A stretch of 64,000 bases of DNA from the NCBI GenBank assembly GCA_023393115.1, contig JAEWMS010000055.1, positions 62,001-126,000 on the forward strand, in the 5' to 3' direction. Position 1 is the stretch's first letter. Every line of letters begins with the position of its first letter. Position numbers and translations under genes: made by a program. This stretch comes from Bacillota bacterium. Lineage in GTDB: Bacteria > Bacillota > Clostridia > Acetivibrionales > DSM-1351. The notes beneath the pieces are model-generated. The model saw only the letters and a list, made by a program, of their open reading frames with translations. It was not told the origin of the DNA and did no database searches. Below, piece after piece: positions 10,285 through 19,667 of the stretch.

Positions 10285-10333
10285 TGAAAAACAAAAAAGT
10301 GATTAAATCCATAGTATCGGACTTAATCACTCA
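10285..10333 (-). terminator. Terminator of the 52-residue peptide gene
   Basis: The minus strand shows AGTGATTAA, a loop with an inner TCC/GGA pair, TTAATCACT and then TTTTTTGTTTTT. It begins 15 bases after the small gene's stop codon, which supports that gene being real. Confidence 0.85.
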
Positions 10334-10347
10334 TGTTTGTAAAATGT

Positions 10348-10506
10348 CTAAAACTCCTTTGTAAAACTTGCTCTGCCCGAGGACTTAAGCAACGTTCCAC
10401 AAATACATTTATAAAACAGAGGATCAAGCCAATGTATACAATTGCTCATACATGAAATTCCCTGTATATCTACCGTATTAAGTTGTTTCTTTGATGCTAA
10501 ATACAT
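10348..10506 (-). CDS. Small Cys-containing peptide, 52 residues
   Basis: A short frame runs from an ATG at 10506 to a TAG at 10348. A strong GGGAGGG ribosome binding site lies six bases before the ATG, and a textbook terminator follows. The peptide starts MYLASKKQLNTVDIQG and contains four cysteines in the pattern C-x3-C-x10-C-x-C within residues 19-36, then a polar, basic C-terminus (SSGRASFTKEF). There is no signal peptide or membrane segment. The Cys spacing could bind a metal or be the target of a modifying enzyme, but no radical SAM or other maturase is next to it. I do not recognise the family. Confidence 0.6.
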   Translation of the reverse strand: MYLASKKQLNTVDIQGISCMSNCIHWLDPLFYKCICGTLLKSSGRASFTKEF

Positions 10507-10859
10507 TGCTAACCCTCCCTTCGTTTTTATGTTTAACTTTTTTTCTAACGGTTAATAATTTTGCATACTTTTGTATTTCTACTGGTAAAACTTCCTTGTT
10601 TTCTCTTTTAGAATTTTACAATGCCCTGTTGCTCCATGTCAATAAATTTCCAGTATTGTAACCTTAATGTAAATAAACTGTTACAATGGGGAAAACTTAA
10701 TATTATCTGAAAATAATGAAACAAAGCAATATATCATTATTTTTTGATATAATATTAATAATGTATTATACGATAATAAAGTAATCTATTATAAGAATAT
10801 ATATTTTCATTGCCATTTTGTGGTCACAATGTTGGCTCAAAGCCGCTTAGGAGGTTAAT
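10507..10859. other. 353-base non-coding divergent region
   Basis: This AT-rich region separates the divergent small-peptide gene (left) and the ABC exporter operon (right). It should hold both promoters. The only clear structure is the inverted repeat listed separately; no further reading frame with a ribosome binding site was found. Confidence 0.6.
10655..10687. promoter_or_regulatory. Inverted repeat, possible operator for the ABC exporter
   Basis: Perfect 8-base arms ATTGTAAC and GTTACAAT are separated by 17 bases, about 170 bases upstream of the exporter start. There is no T-tract, so it is not a terminator. Exporters of this type are often drug-induced through local repressors, but no regulator gene is adjacent, so an operator role is inference. 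Confidence 0.4.
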
Positions 10860-12599
10860 TTGGATAAACTGCGCTACATAAGAGATCTTTTATCAAAAAA
10901 TAAATATAAATATGCTTTAGGCATAACTTTTTTGCTTTGCGTTGACGTTCTTCAACTGGTTTTGCCCAAAATACTCGGTGATGTAACTGATTTACTGGAA
11001 AGTGACCTGCTTACCAAGGGAAAACTGGCTCAATATGCTTTGACTATCTCATTGCTTGCTGTGGGCATAGCCCTCTTCCGGTTTCTTTTTAGATATACTC
11101 TTATGAGTGTATCCAGGTCAATCGAACTGTCCCTAAGAAATCGATTTTACTCTCACCTTCAAAAGCTATCAATAAATTACTTTAATACGCATAAAACAGG
11201 GGATCTTATGGCTCGTGCCACCAATGACATGGGTAATGTAACTATGGCATCCGGTCAGGGCGTAATATTCCTAATAGACAGTTTATTAATACCAATAGTC
11301 GCTTTAATCATGATGCTTTCCACCGGAGGACTCAAGCTCACTGCGGCATGCTTCCTGCCCCTACTGTTGTTGGGTATCGCGGTGGTTTTCTTTATGAAGA
11401 TAATGCAGTCCAGAGTACAAAAACAACAGGAAGCATTTTCAAATCTTACCGAGGCCGCCAGAGAGAACTTTTCTGGAATACGGGTAATTAAAGCCTATGC
11501 TCAGGAGGATAAGGAAATCTCCCGGTTTGAACGAATTAATTCCATTAACAGAGAGGTTAATCTTAAGTATGTAAGATTAATGAGTATGATGTTCCCCACT
11601 GTCATGTCCATAGCCGGTCTTTCCTTCGCTATAGCCCTCTGGTTCGGCGGCATACTGGTTATTCAGGACACAGTGTCCCTTGGAGATTTCGTAGCCTTTA
11701 ACAGTTATTTAGGTATGCTTATATGGCCCATTACAGCCATTGGCTGGGTAGCAAATATGTTTCAGCGAGGGTTCGTTTCACTTGAGCGAATTAACAACAT
11801 CATCGATGAAACACCTGAAATTAGTGATTCGGACAGTGTTGAGAAAACTTCAATAGATGGGACAATTGAATTTAAAAACCTCAGTTTTACTTATCCGGGA
11901 ATAGATGAACCTATTTTATCAAATATCAGCCTAAGTGTGGATGCAGGTAAAACCCTCGGCATCATCGGGCGTACCGGCAGCGGAAAAACAACTTTGATAA
12001 ATCTTGTAGCAAGGCTGCTTAAAGCGCCTGAAGGTACTCTATTTATTGACGGAACAGATATAAATAAAATACCTTTGGCTACACTCAGAGGCAGTATAGG
12101 AGGCGTACCTCAGGATACTTTTCTTTTCTCAGACACCATATGTGAAAATATAGATTTCTTTAGAAACAGTCCCATTGAGGAAGTCGAACAGGCGGCTAAA
12201 ACAGCCAGAATTTTTGATAGTATTAATGAATTCCCCGAAAAGTTCTCAACGGTTGTTGGAGAAAGAGGTGTAACCTTGTCAGGAGGTCAGAAGCAGCGTG
12301 TAGCCATAGCCCGGGCCGTAATAGGTTCTCCGTCCATTCTGATTCTGGATGATTGCCTTTCAGCAGTTGATGCTAATACGGAAGAAGAAATTTTGAGGGA
12401 TTTAAAAAGAATTATGATGGAGAGAACAAGTATAATAGTTTCACATAGAATCTCGGCAGTCAAGGACGCAGATGAAATCATAGTACTTGATGACGGTAAA
12501 ATAGCTGAGAGAGGAACCCATGAAGAGCTTCTATTAAAAGCCGGTTTCTATAATGAGTTATATAACAAGCAATTGCTTATTAACCAGCTTGAGGCTTAA
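10860..12599 (+). CDS. ABC exporter half-transporter with degenerate nucleotide site (BmrC/YheI-like)
   Basis: The 579-residue protein fuses a six-helix type IV exporter membrane domain (about residues 1-310) to an ATPase domain. Walker A is GRTGSGKTT (near 368-376) and the signature is LSGGQKQR (near 472). Walker B ends ILILDD, so the usual catalytic Glu is replaced by Asp. That is the known asymmetry of heterodimeric exporters such as BmrCD and TM287/288. The start is a TTG at 10860 with an AGGAGG site five bases before it. The partner half follows 75 bases downstream, and together they probably export hydrophobic drugs or an endogenous peptide or lipid. Confidence 0.88.
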   Translation: MDKLRYIRDLLSKNKYKYALGITFLLCVDVLQLVLPKILGDVTDLLESDLLTKGKLAQYALTISLLAVGIALFRFLFRYTLMSVSRSIELSLRNRFYSHLQKLSINYFNTHKTGDLMARATNDMGNVTMASGQGVIFLIDSLLIPIVALIMMLSTGGLKLTAACFLPLLLLGIAVVFFMKIMQSRVQKQQEAFSNLTEAARENFSGIRVIKAYAQEDKEISRFERINSINREVNLKYVRLMSMMFPTVMSIAGLSFAIALWFGGILVIQDTVSLGDFVAFNSYLGMLIWPITAIGWVANMFQRGFVSLERINNIIDETPEISDSDSVEKTSIDGTIEFKNLSFTYPGIDEPILSNISLSVDAGKTLGIIGRTGSGKTTLINLVARLLKAPEGTLFIDGTDINKIPLATLRGSIGGVPQDTFLFSDTICENIDFFRNSPIEEVEQAAKTARIFDSINEFPEKFSTVVGERGVTLSGGQKQRVAIARAVIGSPSILILDDCLSAVDANTEEEILRDLKRIMMERTSIIVSHRISAVKDADEIIVLDDGKIAERGTHEELLLKAGFYNELYNKQLLINQLEA

Positions 12600-12674
12600 A
12601 CCGGTAGGGTGGAAACGGTTTAGGTCAAATGAAGCTTTCAATACACTTAAAAGCCTTAGGAGGTCAATATTTCT

Positions 12675-14462
12675 ATGTCAGATGAAAATAATATAATGCA
12701 GGAAGAAGAGCTTACCGAAAAAGCATATGACTCGAGGCTGATGAGGCGGCTTTTGAAGTTTGCAAAAAAATACTGGTATCTGTTTTTACTTGCAGTAATA
12801 TTTCTATTTGCTGCAACTGTTGTTGATCTTGCCAGACCATATTTGATAGGTATAGCCATAGATGATTTTATCAAAAAAGACAATATAGCCGCCTTGAACA
12901 AAATGGGGATTTACTTTGTGCTGCTTATTGCAGCCGGCTTTTTGTTCAACCTCCTGCAGATTTATGTTTTGAGCTATGCGGGACAGTATATTATATATAA
13001 TATAAGACAGCTTTTATTTACCCACCTTCAAAAGCTGCCCCTGTCATATTTTGATAAGAATCCCATTGGCAGACTGGTAACGCGTATAACCAACGATACC
13101 GAAACACTGAATGATATGTACACGAATGTTCTTATAACATTGCTTAAGGACTTTGCCATACTTTTTGGCACCATTGTAATAATGTTCAGACTAAATACTT
13201 CTCTGACCTTGATTACGCTCTCGGTCTTGCCGGTGGTTCTAATACTTACAGTTATATTCCGGCTCAGAATCCGTAAAGTATACCGCAGGGTGCGTGTTGC
13301 CATAGCGAAGGTAAATTCAGCCATCTCTGAAAATATATCAGGTATGCGCATCATTCAGATGTTTCATAAGGAACAGCCGAATTTTGAAAACTTTAATAAA
13401 ATAGGCAAGGAGTATTATAAGGCATCAATGAATGAGGTTGTTACCTTCGGCCTCTTCAGACCACTTATAGAATTGGTTTCTTCTCTGGCTATTTCCTTAT
13501 TGATTTGGAACGGCGGAGGAAAAGTAATTGACAATACTCTGGAATTCGGAGTTCTCTATGCCTTGGTAAACTATATTTCACTGCTTTTTCAGCCTATTAA
13601 CGATCTTGCTGAAAAATACAATATTCTGCAGTCCTCAATGGCTGCCTCAGAGAGGATTTTCATGATTTTGGACACTCCGGTCGAAGATGATTCCGGTAGT
13701 CTGGAACTGGACAGTGCTTGGGCCGCAGGTGATATTGAATTTAAAAACGTATGGTTTGCCTATAATGATGAAAACTGGGTATTAAAAGATGTCAGCTTTA
13801 AGGTTCCTGCCGGCAGGACTATAGCAATTGTTGGTCATACCGGTGCGGGTAAAACATCTATTATTAATCTTTTAAGCAGGTTCTATGAGATACAGAAAGG
13901 TGAAATATTAATTAACGGAATAAATATCAAAGACATTCAAAAGGCTTCACTTAGAAAAGCAATCGGTGTGGTGCTTCAGGATGTTTTCCTGTTCAGCGGA
14001 AGACTTAAAGATAATATAAGCCTGAACGTGGAAAGTATCAGCGATGAAAAGCTTGAAGAAGCAGCCAGGTATGTGAACGCAGACGATTTTATCAGGCGGC
14101 TCCCCAACGGCTACAATGAGGAGGTCATGGAAAGAGGGGCAACCTTTTCATCAGGTCAGCGCCAGCTTTTAGCCTTTGCCCGTGCTCTTGCCTTTGATCC
14201 GTCCATACTTGTGCTGGATGAAGCCACCTCCAATATTGATACCGAAACCGAAATACTAATCCAGGATGCTTTAACAAAACTGACAAGAAACAGGACTACA
14301 ATAGTAATAGCTCACAGACTTTCCACCATCCAGCACGCTGACAGGATAATTGTTCTGCACAAGGGAAGGGTGCATGAAACAGGAACACATCAGGAGCTTT
14401 TAGCTGCCAAGGGCAAGTACTATTCTCTGTATCAGCTGCAATACCAGCAGCAGAATGCATAA
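12675..14462 (+). CDS. ABC exporter half-transporter, partner (BmrD/YheH-like)
   Basis: This is the 595-residue second half of the heterodimeric exporter. It has six predicted membrane helices, then Walker A GHTGAGKTS (near 387-395), the divergent signature FSSGQRQLLAFARA, and Walker B VLDEATSNID with an intact catalytic Glu. The FSSGQRQ form is typical of the YheH/BmrD side of these pairs, so the canonical and degenerate sites are split between the two proteins as expected. An AGGAGG site lies 11 bases before the ATG. It forms an operon with the upstream gene. Confidence 0.88.
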   Translation: MSDENNIMQEEELTEKAYDSRLMRRLLKFAKKYWYLFLLAVIFLFAATVVDLARPYLIGIAIDDFIKKDNIAALNKMGIYFVLLIAAGFLFNLLQIYVLSYAGQYIIYNIRQLLFTHLQKLPLSYFDKNPIGRLVTRITNDTETLNDMYTNVLITLLKDFAILFGTIVIMFRLNTSLTLITLSVLPVVLILTVIFRLRIRKVYRRVRVAIAKVNSAISENISGMRIIQMFHKEQPNFENFNKIGKEYYKASMNEVVTFGLFRPLIELVSSLAISLLIWNGGGKVIDNTLEFGVLYALVNYISLLFQPINDLAEKYNILQSSMAASERIFMILDTPVEDDSGSLELDSAWAAGDIEFKNVWFAYNDENWVLKDVSFKVPAGRTIAIVGHTGAGKTSIINLLSRFYEIQKGEILINGINIKDIQKASLRKAIGVVLQDVFLFSGRLKDNISLNVESISDEKLEEAARYVNADDFIRRLPNGYNEEVMERGATFSSGQRQLLAFARALAFDPSILVLDEATSNIDTETEILIQDALTKLTRNRTTIVIAHRLSTIQHADRIIVLHKGRVHETGTHQELLAAKGKYYSLYQLQYQQQNA

Positions 14463-14581
14463 AACATACTTGTAACCAAAATAAGAAGAAGGTGTCTGCA
14501 CTGTATGAATTGTGCCTTCTGCCAGATGCAGTGCCATTGGTAAGTTGTCAGGAATTGCATTGATTAATTTTGTTAACCCTT

Positions 14582-15862
14582 TTAAAATGTACCCGCTAGT
14601 GTTAACTGATTCATATTTAATATTTTACTAAATATTTCAGGCCTTTCACTTTGAATTATATCCTTATTTTGCAAAATAGAATCCCAGATAAGTTTTGGTG
14701 TTTTATATTGGCTATATGTACCCTCCAGTGTTTTACCTTCGACTAAAGAGAACAGGTAATCCAGCTCATCGTCTGTATATGTGGGAACCAATGCATAACC
14801 CTGAGAAACTTTTAGATAATCATCGCTATTAAATTCAAAAGACTCATTCCACCAATCAGTATAATTTTCAAATCCCTTTTTACCGTCAAGTTCACTATTT
14901 ATAGCCTTTGCAGCATGATATCCGCACATTAAGGCACCCTGTACCTCAACTTCAACAAAGGCAGCACTATCGCCTATAGCGAGCACATTGTCGGCATACG
15001 GCTTCTTCAGAGACATAAATGCTTTAACTGCACACCCATGAGTATCTAATACAGTTGCATTGGCAAACTGGTTTTTAAGTGGACTGTTTGTAATCACGTT
15101 TTCAAAGATTGTTTTAGGTCTTATATTTATATTACCGGAAAGCGTTAATTCAACAGTATCGTCACCATATAAGCTTGGCCCTACAATTACTGCTGCATTG
15201 GAATGATAAGTTTTCCCATAGTATAAGTTCCAACTGTTTGGAATATAACCCGATACCCCTTTGATAATATACTTTACAACGTGGGCTGTTGCAAAATGCA
15301 GTCTGTTTTTATTAAGACCGAATATCCCGGTTAGTTTTGCATTAACACCTTCAGAAATAATTACTTTCTTCGCTTCAATCGTATATTGCTTATCATTTTC
15401 TTTGAGTTCTATTTTTACATAGTCCCCCATATCCGAACCTTCGTAGGCCAGAGTTGACATTCTCATGTCTACTCCTAGCTTTTCACATTCCATGAATAAA
15501 TCCTGAAGAAGCTTGTTCTTATCAAACTTGACGGCAAACGGTTTCCTGTCCGGATGGGCGAAATGAATTTTATGTCCCCGGGGAGAGTAATAGTATTTAT
15601 TGGTAACGTCTATCAACTGTCCAGAATATTTTACCTCAAAGTTGTTCCTTTCAAATATGATTTTCCCTTCATTTACATGGACAAATTCATTTTCATATCC
15701 ATCATCTAAAATTATCTGAGCGGAGCATGCACGTTTCAGGTGATCAAAATTTTTACTCTTCTCAACTATTACAACCCTAAGTCCAATTTCGGCTGCAGTT
15801 TTTGCTGCCATAAGTCCAGCTGGACCAGCACCCACAACAATTAAATCTACTCTTTTACTCAT
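14582..15862 (-). CDS. FAD-dependent oxidoreductase (geranylgeranyl-reductase-like)
   Basis: The 426-residue flavoprotein has an N-terminal Rossmann motif VVGAGPAGLMAAKTA, a conserved-looking RACSAQII segment, and the second FAD motif LAIGDSAAFVEVEVQGALMCG near residue 300. The order fits the p-hydroxybenzoate hydroxylase/geranylgeranyl reductase superfamily. The substrate is unknown; members act on prenyl chains, aromatics or tRNA-linked quinones. An in-frame extension of 15 codons exists, but the natural start is MSKRVDLIVVG at 15862 with a GGGAAG site. The gene is isolated on the minus strand, convergent with the ABC exporter. Confidence 0.75.
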   Translation of the reverse strand: MSKRVDLIVVGAGPAGLMAAKTAAEIGLRVVIVEKSKNFDHLKRACSAQIILDDGYENEFVHVNEGKIIFERNNFEVKYSGQLIDVTNKYYYSPRGHKIHFAHPDRKPFAVKFDKNKLLQDLFMECEKLGVDMRMSTLAYEGSDMGDYVKIELKENDKQYTIEAKKVIISEGVNAKLTGIFGLNKNRLHFATAHVVKYIIKGVSGYIPNSWNLYYGKTYHSNAAVIVGPSLYGDDTVELTLSGNINIRPKTIFENVITNSPLKNQFANATVLDTHGCAVKAFMSLKKPYADNVLAIGDSAAFVEVEVQGALMCGYHAAKAINSELDGKKGFENYTDWWNESFEFNSDDYLKVSQGYALVPTYTDDELDYLFSLVEGKTLEGTYSQYKTPKLIWDSILQNKDIIQSERPEIFSKILNMNQLTLAGTF

Positions 15863-16258
15863 AAACTTAAACTTCCCTTCATACACAATTTTGGTATTAT
15901 ATGGCAAATTGGTGTATGGGGTATTATATCACCATCTAATCTAATTAGCAAATTTAGTAAAGGCTTGATAATTGTAGAAATATTTTAAGATTCATAGAGA
16001 CATGATTATAATTTCCATTTATGGTATCTTTTGCCGAAGTGTGTCAGTTTATTGAACTTGCTTAATATGCAGCCTATCTAAAAAAATAGATGCTTAAGGG
16101 GATATCTGAACGAAGCATTCCACCGATATGCAACTGTTTCTGAATAGAGCACCCTAGCCTGTAGCAACATTGGTTATCTAAGATAACACTGTTTTCTTAG
16201 ATTTTCTTAAACAGGTTTGAGTTTATCGTTCCCTTTAACAGCTTCACTTACCTCCCAG
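15863..16258. other. 396-base non-coding region
   Basis: No reading frame with a ribosome binding site was found. It contains a perfect 15-base palindrome, GTTATCT-A-AGATAAC (16173-16187), without a T-run. It should also contain the oxidoreductase promoter near its left end. Confidence 0.5.
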
Positions 16259-17266
16259 CTATAACAACAGCTCAACAAGGGACATCAGCCTCTGTCGGTT
16301 CAGACTAAGCCACTGGGCCTGGGATACGATATTCTTTGTCTGGTCCAAAATTATTCCCTTACCGTCTATCCCCTCCCAATATCTACCCAGAAAATGAACA
16401 AAAACATCGAGTCTGCGAAGCATTATCAATACAGATACCACATCAGCCTCAGTTCTATGGAGTCTTACATGCTTCCCATACCCCTCCATAAAGGCTTCCA
16501 GCTTACCCCATAATTCAGCCTCATCCTGCTGCATATTAATTATTTCCGACAGGCAGACACACAGCTCCATAACTCTCAAATCCTCTGTAACAAATTCAAA
16601 ATCCAGTATGGCCGAAATATCTCCTTCTGTGTCTGCCAACACATTTGAAGCATTGAGGTCCCCATGTATGAGTTGATGGGGCAGCATTTTAAATGATGCA
16701 GCTCTTTCTCTGAAGGTTATAAGCTGTGCCGCGACCTCAAGCAGCTCACTTCTGTACTCATCAAATTCCGAAGAAGGCCTTTCACAAAAGCTGATTACCT
16801 TGTCAAGAGGACATTGAGGATGGGTACTTTCCAGTTCGTAATAAGGCCTGTATACCGGTTCCAGCTTTGTTTCGATAGAACCAAGTGCATTCAGCAGCCC
16901 GCCTGCAGCCATTCCGAAAGATTTTAACTGTTTTGGCTTATCAAAGCCCGGAGTAGCACCTTCGATATAGCTGAAAAGAGCTGCAGGCTTCCCGTCTTCT
17001 GTAAATTGCACTGTTTTATCATCCGGTCCGGCAACCGGCACCGGTGTTTTGATGCTAAGCTCCTTTTTCGCAAGTTCCGAGAGAATATTGTGTTCATAGC
17101 CTACTTTATCAAAATCCTTATGGGTCTCATATATTCGCAGAACAAACCGCTCTGTGCCGGCCTCCACAAAGAAAGTTGAGTTATTCATACCGCCTGTCCG
17201 TGGTTGAACATAATAACTATCCTTTGGAAAGTACTTTTGTAACAAGCTGTTCGGTCTATATACCAT
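16259..17266 (-). CDS. APH-family phosphotransferase (homoserine kinase type II-like)
   Basis: The 335-residue kinase of the aminoglycoside phosphotransferase/choline kinase fold has an ATP-loop region GGMNNSTFFVEAG, the catalytic HGDLNASNVL and the metal-binding ILDFEF. Substrates in this family include homoserine, choline, methylthioribose and aminoglycosides; sequence alone does not choose between them. The ATG at 17266 overlaps the last 11 bases of the Nudix gene, so translation is probably coupled; a GGAGAG site lies before it. Longer in-frame readings run through the Nudix gene and are rejected. The pairing suggests a small salvage or house-cleaning operon. Confidence 0.75.
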   Translation of the reverse strand: MVYRPNSLLQKYFPKDSYYVQPRTGGMNNSTFFVEAGTERFVLRIYETHKDFDKVGYEHNILSELAKKELSIKTPVPVAGPDDKTVQFTEDGKPAALFSYIEGATPGFDKPKQLKSFGMAAGGLLNALGSIETKLEPVYRPYYELESTHPQCPLDKVISFCERPSSEFDEYRSELLEVAAQLITFRERAASFKMLPHQLIHGDLNASNVLADTEGDISAILDFEFVTEDLRVMELCVCLSEIINMQQDEAELWGKLEAFMEGYGKHVRLHRTEADVVSVLIMLRRLDVFVHFLGRYWEGIDGKGIILDQTKNIVSQAQWLSLNRQRLMSLVELLL

Positions 17267-17768
17267 AGAAAGAATACTCTCCGTTCTTTTCCCTCGATAC
17301 AAAAGGTATATTTTGAAAAGAGTTCTCGGAATTGTCAATTACACCTTGCAGTATGACTCTTGTTAAATCAGGAACATCAGGTGCTTTAACTGCTTCATGT
17401 ATATCCATAAACAAAGCCTCGCTGTTTTCCCTGTTATCGGAATTCGGAGTTCCTGATATATAATCCATAAGAAAAACTGCATACCAGTCCTTTAGATTAA
17501 AGCGTACACCTATCAATTTTGTAGGTTCAGCAACAATTGTAGTTTCCTCCATCACCTCTCTGCGGAGTGCATCCTGAGGGGTTTCCCTCATTTTCACGTA
17601 GCCACCGGGAATAATAAGTCTTCCTTTTCCGGCTCCATAGGTGTGTCTGACCAAAAGCACCTGACTTTCCTTAAGGACAACTCCTCCCACAGATTGGCAC
17701 CAGTTTGTATTTTCTTCTAGATTTGCTTCTCTATTTGCTTCATTGATTGCTGTGTTATTTGAATTCAA
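17256..17768 (-). CDS. Nudix hydrolase
   Basis: A Nudix domain hydrolyses a nucleoside diphosphate linked to another group. The Nudix box is complete: GGYVKMRETPQDALRREVMEE fits G-x5-E-x7-REVxEE. The C-terminal tail (PFVSREKNGEYSFYGI) is short. The start is uncertain: an ATG at 17807 has a poor site, while GGAGGG lies six bases before a TTG at 17768, which I prefer. It is followed by the kinase with an 11-base overlap. The substrate is unknown. Confidence 0.8.
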   Translation of the reverse strand: MNSNNTAINEANREANLEENTNWCQSVGGVVLKESQVLLVRHTYGAGKGRLIIPGGYVKMRETPQDALRREVMEETTIVAEPTKLIGVRFNLKDWYAVFLMDYISGTPNSDNRENSEALFMDIHEAVKAPDVPDLTRVILQGVIDNSENSFQNIPFVSREKNGEYSFYGI

Positions 17769-17850
17769 TTTCAACCCTCCAGATATATTAACGTTTTTAT
17801 GACGCATTCTCGACTAAATACTATTTTAGCATACAACTTTAGAGTACTTA

Positions 17851-18804
17851 TTAATAGCCCTGAGTCCTGTCAACTACATTCATTAATGCTCTTCCTTCAA
17901 GGAGAGCACTCAGGTTATTTGCCGCTATTTTTATAACTCGTGTTTTTGTTTCCTCAAGACTAAAGCCTCCCGAAACATGCGGAGTAATTATAACATTTTT
18001 CATCTTCCACAGCCTGTGCTCCTCCGGCAATGGCTCGGGCTCGGTAACATCCAGAGCTGCTCCCAGTATAGTCCCGTTTTCCAGAGCGTCACACAAAGCT
18101 TCCGAATCAACACAACTGCCTCTTCCCACATTAATTAACACAGCATCCCTCTTCATAAGCTCCAAAGTGGATTTATTGATAATATTTTTGGTAAGCTTTG
18201 TTTCGGGAAGACTAAGGGCAACAATATCTGCACGGGGCAGCAATTCTTCAAGCTTATCCATGAAATAAAGCTCATCCAGATAATCAGGCTTACGGGCGTC
18301 GGTACGTCTGATTCCTATTGTATATGCACCCAGAGCCTTCATTCTACACGCAAATTCTCCTCCGATATCTCCCAGTCCGACAATAAGGGCAGTGGAATTG
18401 AAAATGCTCTTGACCTTACCCCTGTATGCCCATTTACTCTCAGCCTGATTATCCCTGTATAGATGCAAATTCCTATACAGTTCCAGCAGCACTCCCAGCA
18501 TATATTCGGAAATTGCCAAACCATATGCCCCTGTTGCATTTGCCAAAATAGCTTGTTCTGGTAAGACACCTTCTTTTGCATATTCTCCCACACCTGCACT
18601 CATAAGCTGAAGCAGTTCCAGGTTTTCAGCCTTCTTCAATGCTTCCAGTGTGGGATTGCCTATAATTATATTGGCATTTTTAATCTGTTGTTGTGATACC
18701 TCTACATTGTCAGTATATAATAATTTACAACCCGGGGCTGCAGCCTCCAGTAATCTTTTTTGTTCATCGTTTAGTTTAAATAATACTAAAATTGTCTTAT
18801 TCAT
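17851..18804 (-). CDS. D-2-hydroxyacid dehydrogenase
   Basis: The 317-residue protein is an NAD(P)-dependent D-isomer-specific 2-hydroxyacid dehydrogenase. It has the dinucleotide-binding VGLGDIGGEFA, and the catalytic triad is visible as Arg in NVGRGSCVD, Glu in DVTEPEPLPEEH and His in ITPHVSGG. Likely reactions are interconversion of a 2-keto acid and its D-hydroxy acid (glyoxylate, hydroxypyruvate or a branched 2-keto acid). A GGAG site precedes the ATG by nine bases. It is a separate unit from the Nudix/kinase pair. Confidence 0.85.
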   Translation of the reverse strand: MNKTILVLFKLNDEQKRLLEAAAPGCKLLYTDNVEVSQQQIKNANIIIGNPTLEALKKAENLELLQLMSAGVGEYAKEGVLPEQAILANATGAYGLAISEYMLGVLLELYRNLHLYRDNQAESKWAYRGKVKSIFNSTALIVGLGDIGGEFACRMKALGAYTIGIRRTDARKPDYLDELYFMDKLEELLPRADIVALSLPETKLTKNIINKSTLELMKRDAVLINVGRGSCVDSEALCDALENGTILGAALDVTEPEPLPEEHRLWKMKNVIITPHVSGGFSLEETKTRVIKIAANNLSALLEGRALMNVVDRTQGY

Positions 18805-18926
18805 TCATATCAACTCCGAATCTAAGAATTTATCAGACTTATCCGCTATGAATATTATAATAACATAAGTGTTGATGTATGTGAGCATTGAATTATCATT
18901 AGTTTGTTTTTGTGCTATTCTCACTC

Positions 18927-18968
18927 AAATAAAAAATCACCCGGTACAATAATGTACAAAGTGATTTA
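18927..18968 (-). terminator. Terminator after the coiled-coil protein gene
   Basis: The minus strand has AATCAC, inner GTAC/GTAC pairing, GTGATT and then TTTTTATTT. It lies about 40 bases after the stop at 19005. Confidence 0.7.
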
Positions 18969-19004
18969 TTATTATGAGTATCAAGTTTCTTAACATGATT
19001 ATGG

Positions 19005-19667
19005 CTATACAACCAAATTAATATGTTTTCTGTATTGACTTTTTATTTTACTTTTTCGGTTTTGTTTTTTTATTGAGGCAGCCTCTTGAGTTTCTTCGTC
19101 GATACGGTTTTTTCTTCTGCGGGCGGCCACCTTTGCAGCAGCAATACTGAGCTCGGCTGCTTCTTTAAGATCTCTGTTGATTTCCTCCGATTTCTCTGAA
19201 AGCTTGCTGAAGCCGTTGCCATCTCCGGTTGAAGCAGCTTCCCTTAAAGTCAAAGACACTCCTGATTTTTCAGTTATCCTCAGCTCATTGAATTTACAGC
19301 CGGCTGAAAGAAGCCTTCTGAAACTGTGTCTTTGAAGAGTAGCTTCATGTCTGGCTAGTATTTTTTCTTTCTCCCGAAATTTCTTCGCAGCTGCTTCCTC
19401 ATTTTTTAGTCTTTCAATTTCAAGCTTTTTGCTCTTTTCTTCATATACTTCCCTTTGAATCTCTTGGTCTACAGCCACTAATTCCATAAAAGCCTGTTTT
19501 ACGTTATATTCAGAGCCATTTGCTGATTTTAAGCTATCTTTAAGTGTTGGTGTGCTTTGATTTATTTTTTTTAGCAGAGTTTCGCGCTTTTCTCTAAGTC
19601 TGTCCAGAGAATTTTTTGGCTGCATTAAGTATAATAAATCGTTCAAACCTCTATCATTAACAATCAT
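19005..19667 (-). CDS. Hypothetical charged coiled-coil protein
   Basis: This 220-residue protein is not recognised. Residues 18-125 are rich in Lys, Glu and Arg with heptad-like spacing (DRLREKRETLLKKI; KKLEIERLKNEEAAAKKF) and should form a coiled coil. The C-terminus is strongly basic (AARRRKNRIDEE; KKQNRKSKIKSQYRKH) and could contact nucleic acid. There is no signal peptide or membrane helix. A GGAGTG site precedes the ATG, and a terminator follows, so it is a single-gene unit. Confidence 0.65.
   Translation of the reverse strand: MIVNDRGLNDLLYLMQPKNSLDRLREKRETLLKKINQSTPTLKDSLKSANGSEYNVKQAFMELVAVDQEIQREVYEEKSKKLEIERLKNEEAAAKKFREKEKILARHEATLQRHSFRRLLSAGCKFNELRITEKSGVSLTLREAASTGDGNGFSKLSEKSEEINRDLKEAAELSIAAAKVAARRRKNRIDEETQEAASIKKQNRKSKIKSQYRKHINLVV

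Noticed and set aside
16173..16187. Terminator at the GTTATCT-A-AGATAAC palindrome
   Set aside because: No T-run on either strand and a one-base loop, so a DNA-level binding site is more likely, but nothing supports a specific regulator.
16259..17266. Aminoglycoside resistance gene
   Set aside because: The APH fold is visible, but pairing with a Nudix gene and distance from the biosynthetic cluster do not support a resistance role over homoserine-kinase-like functions.
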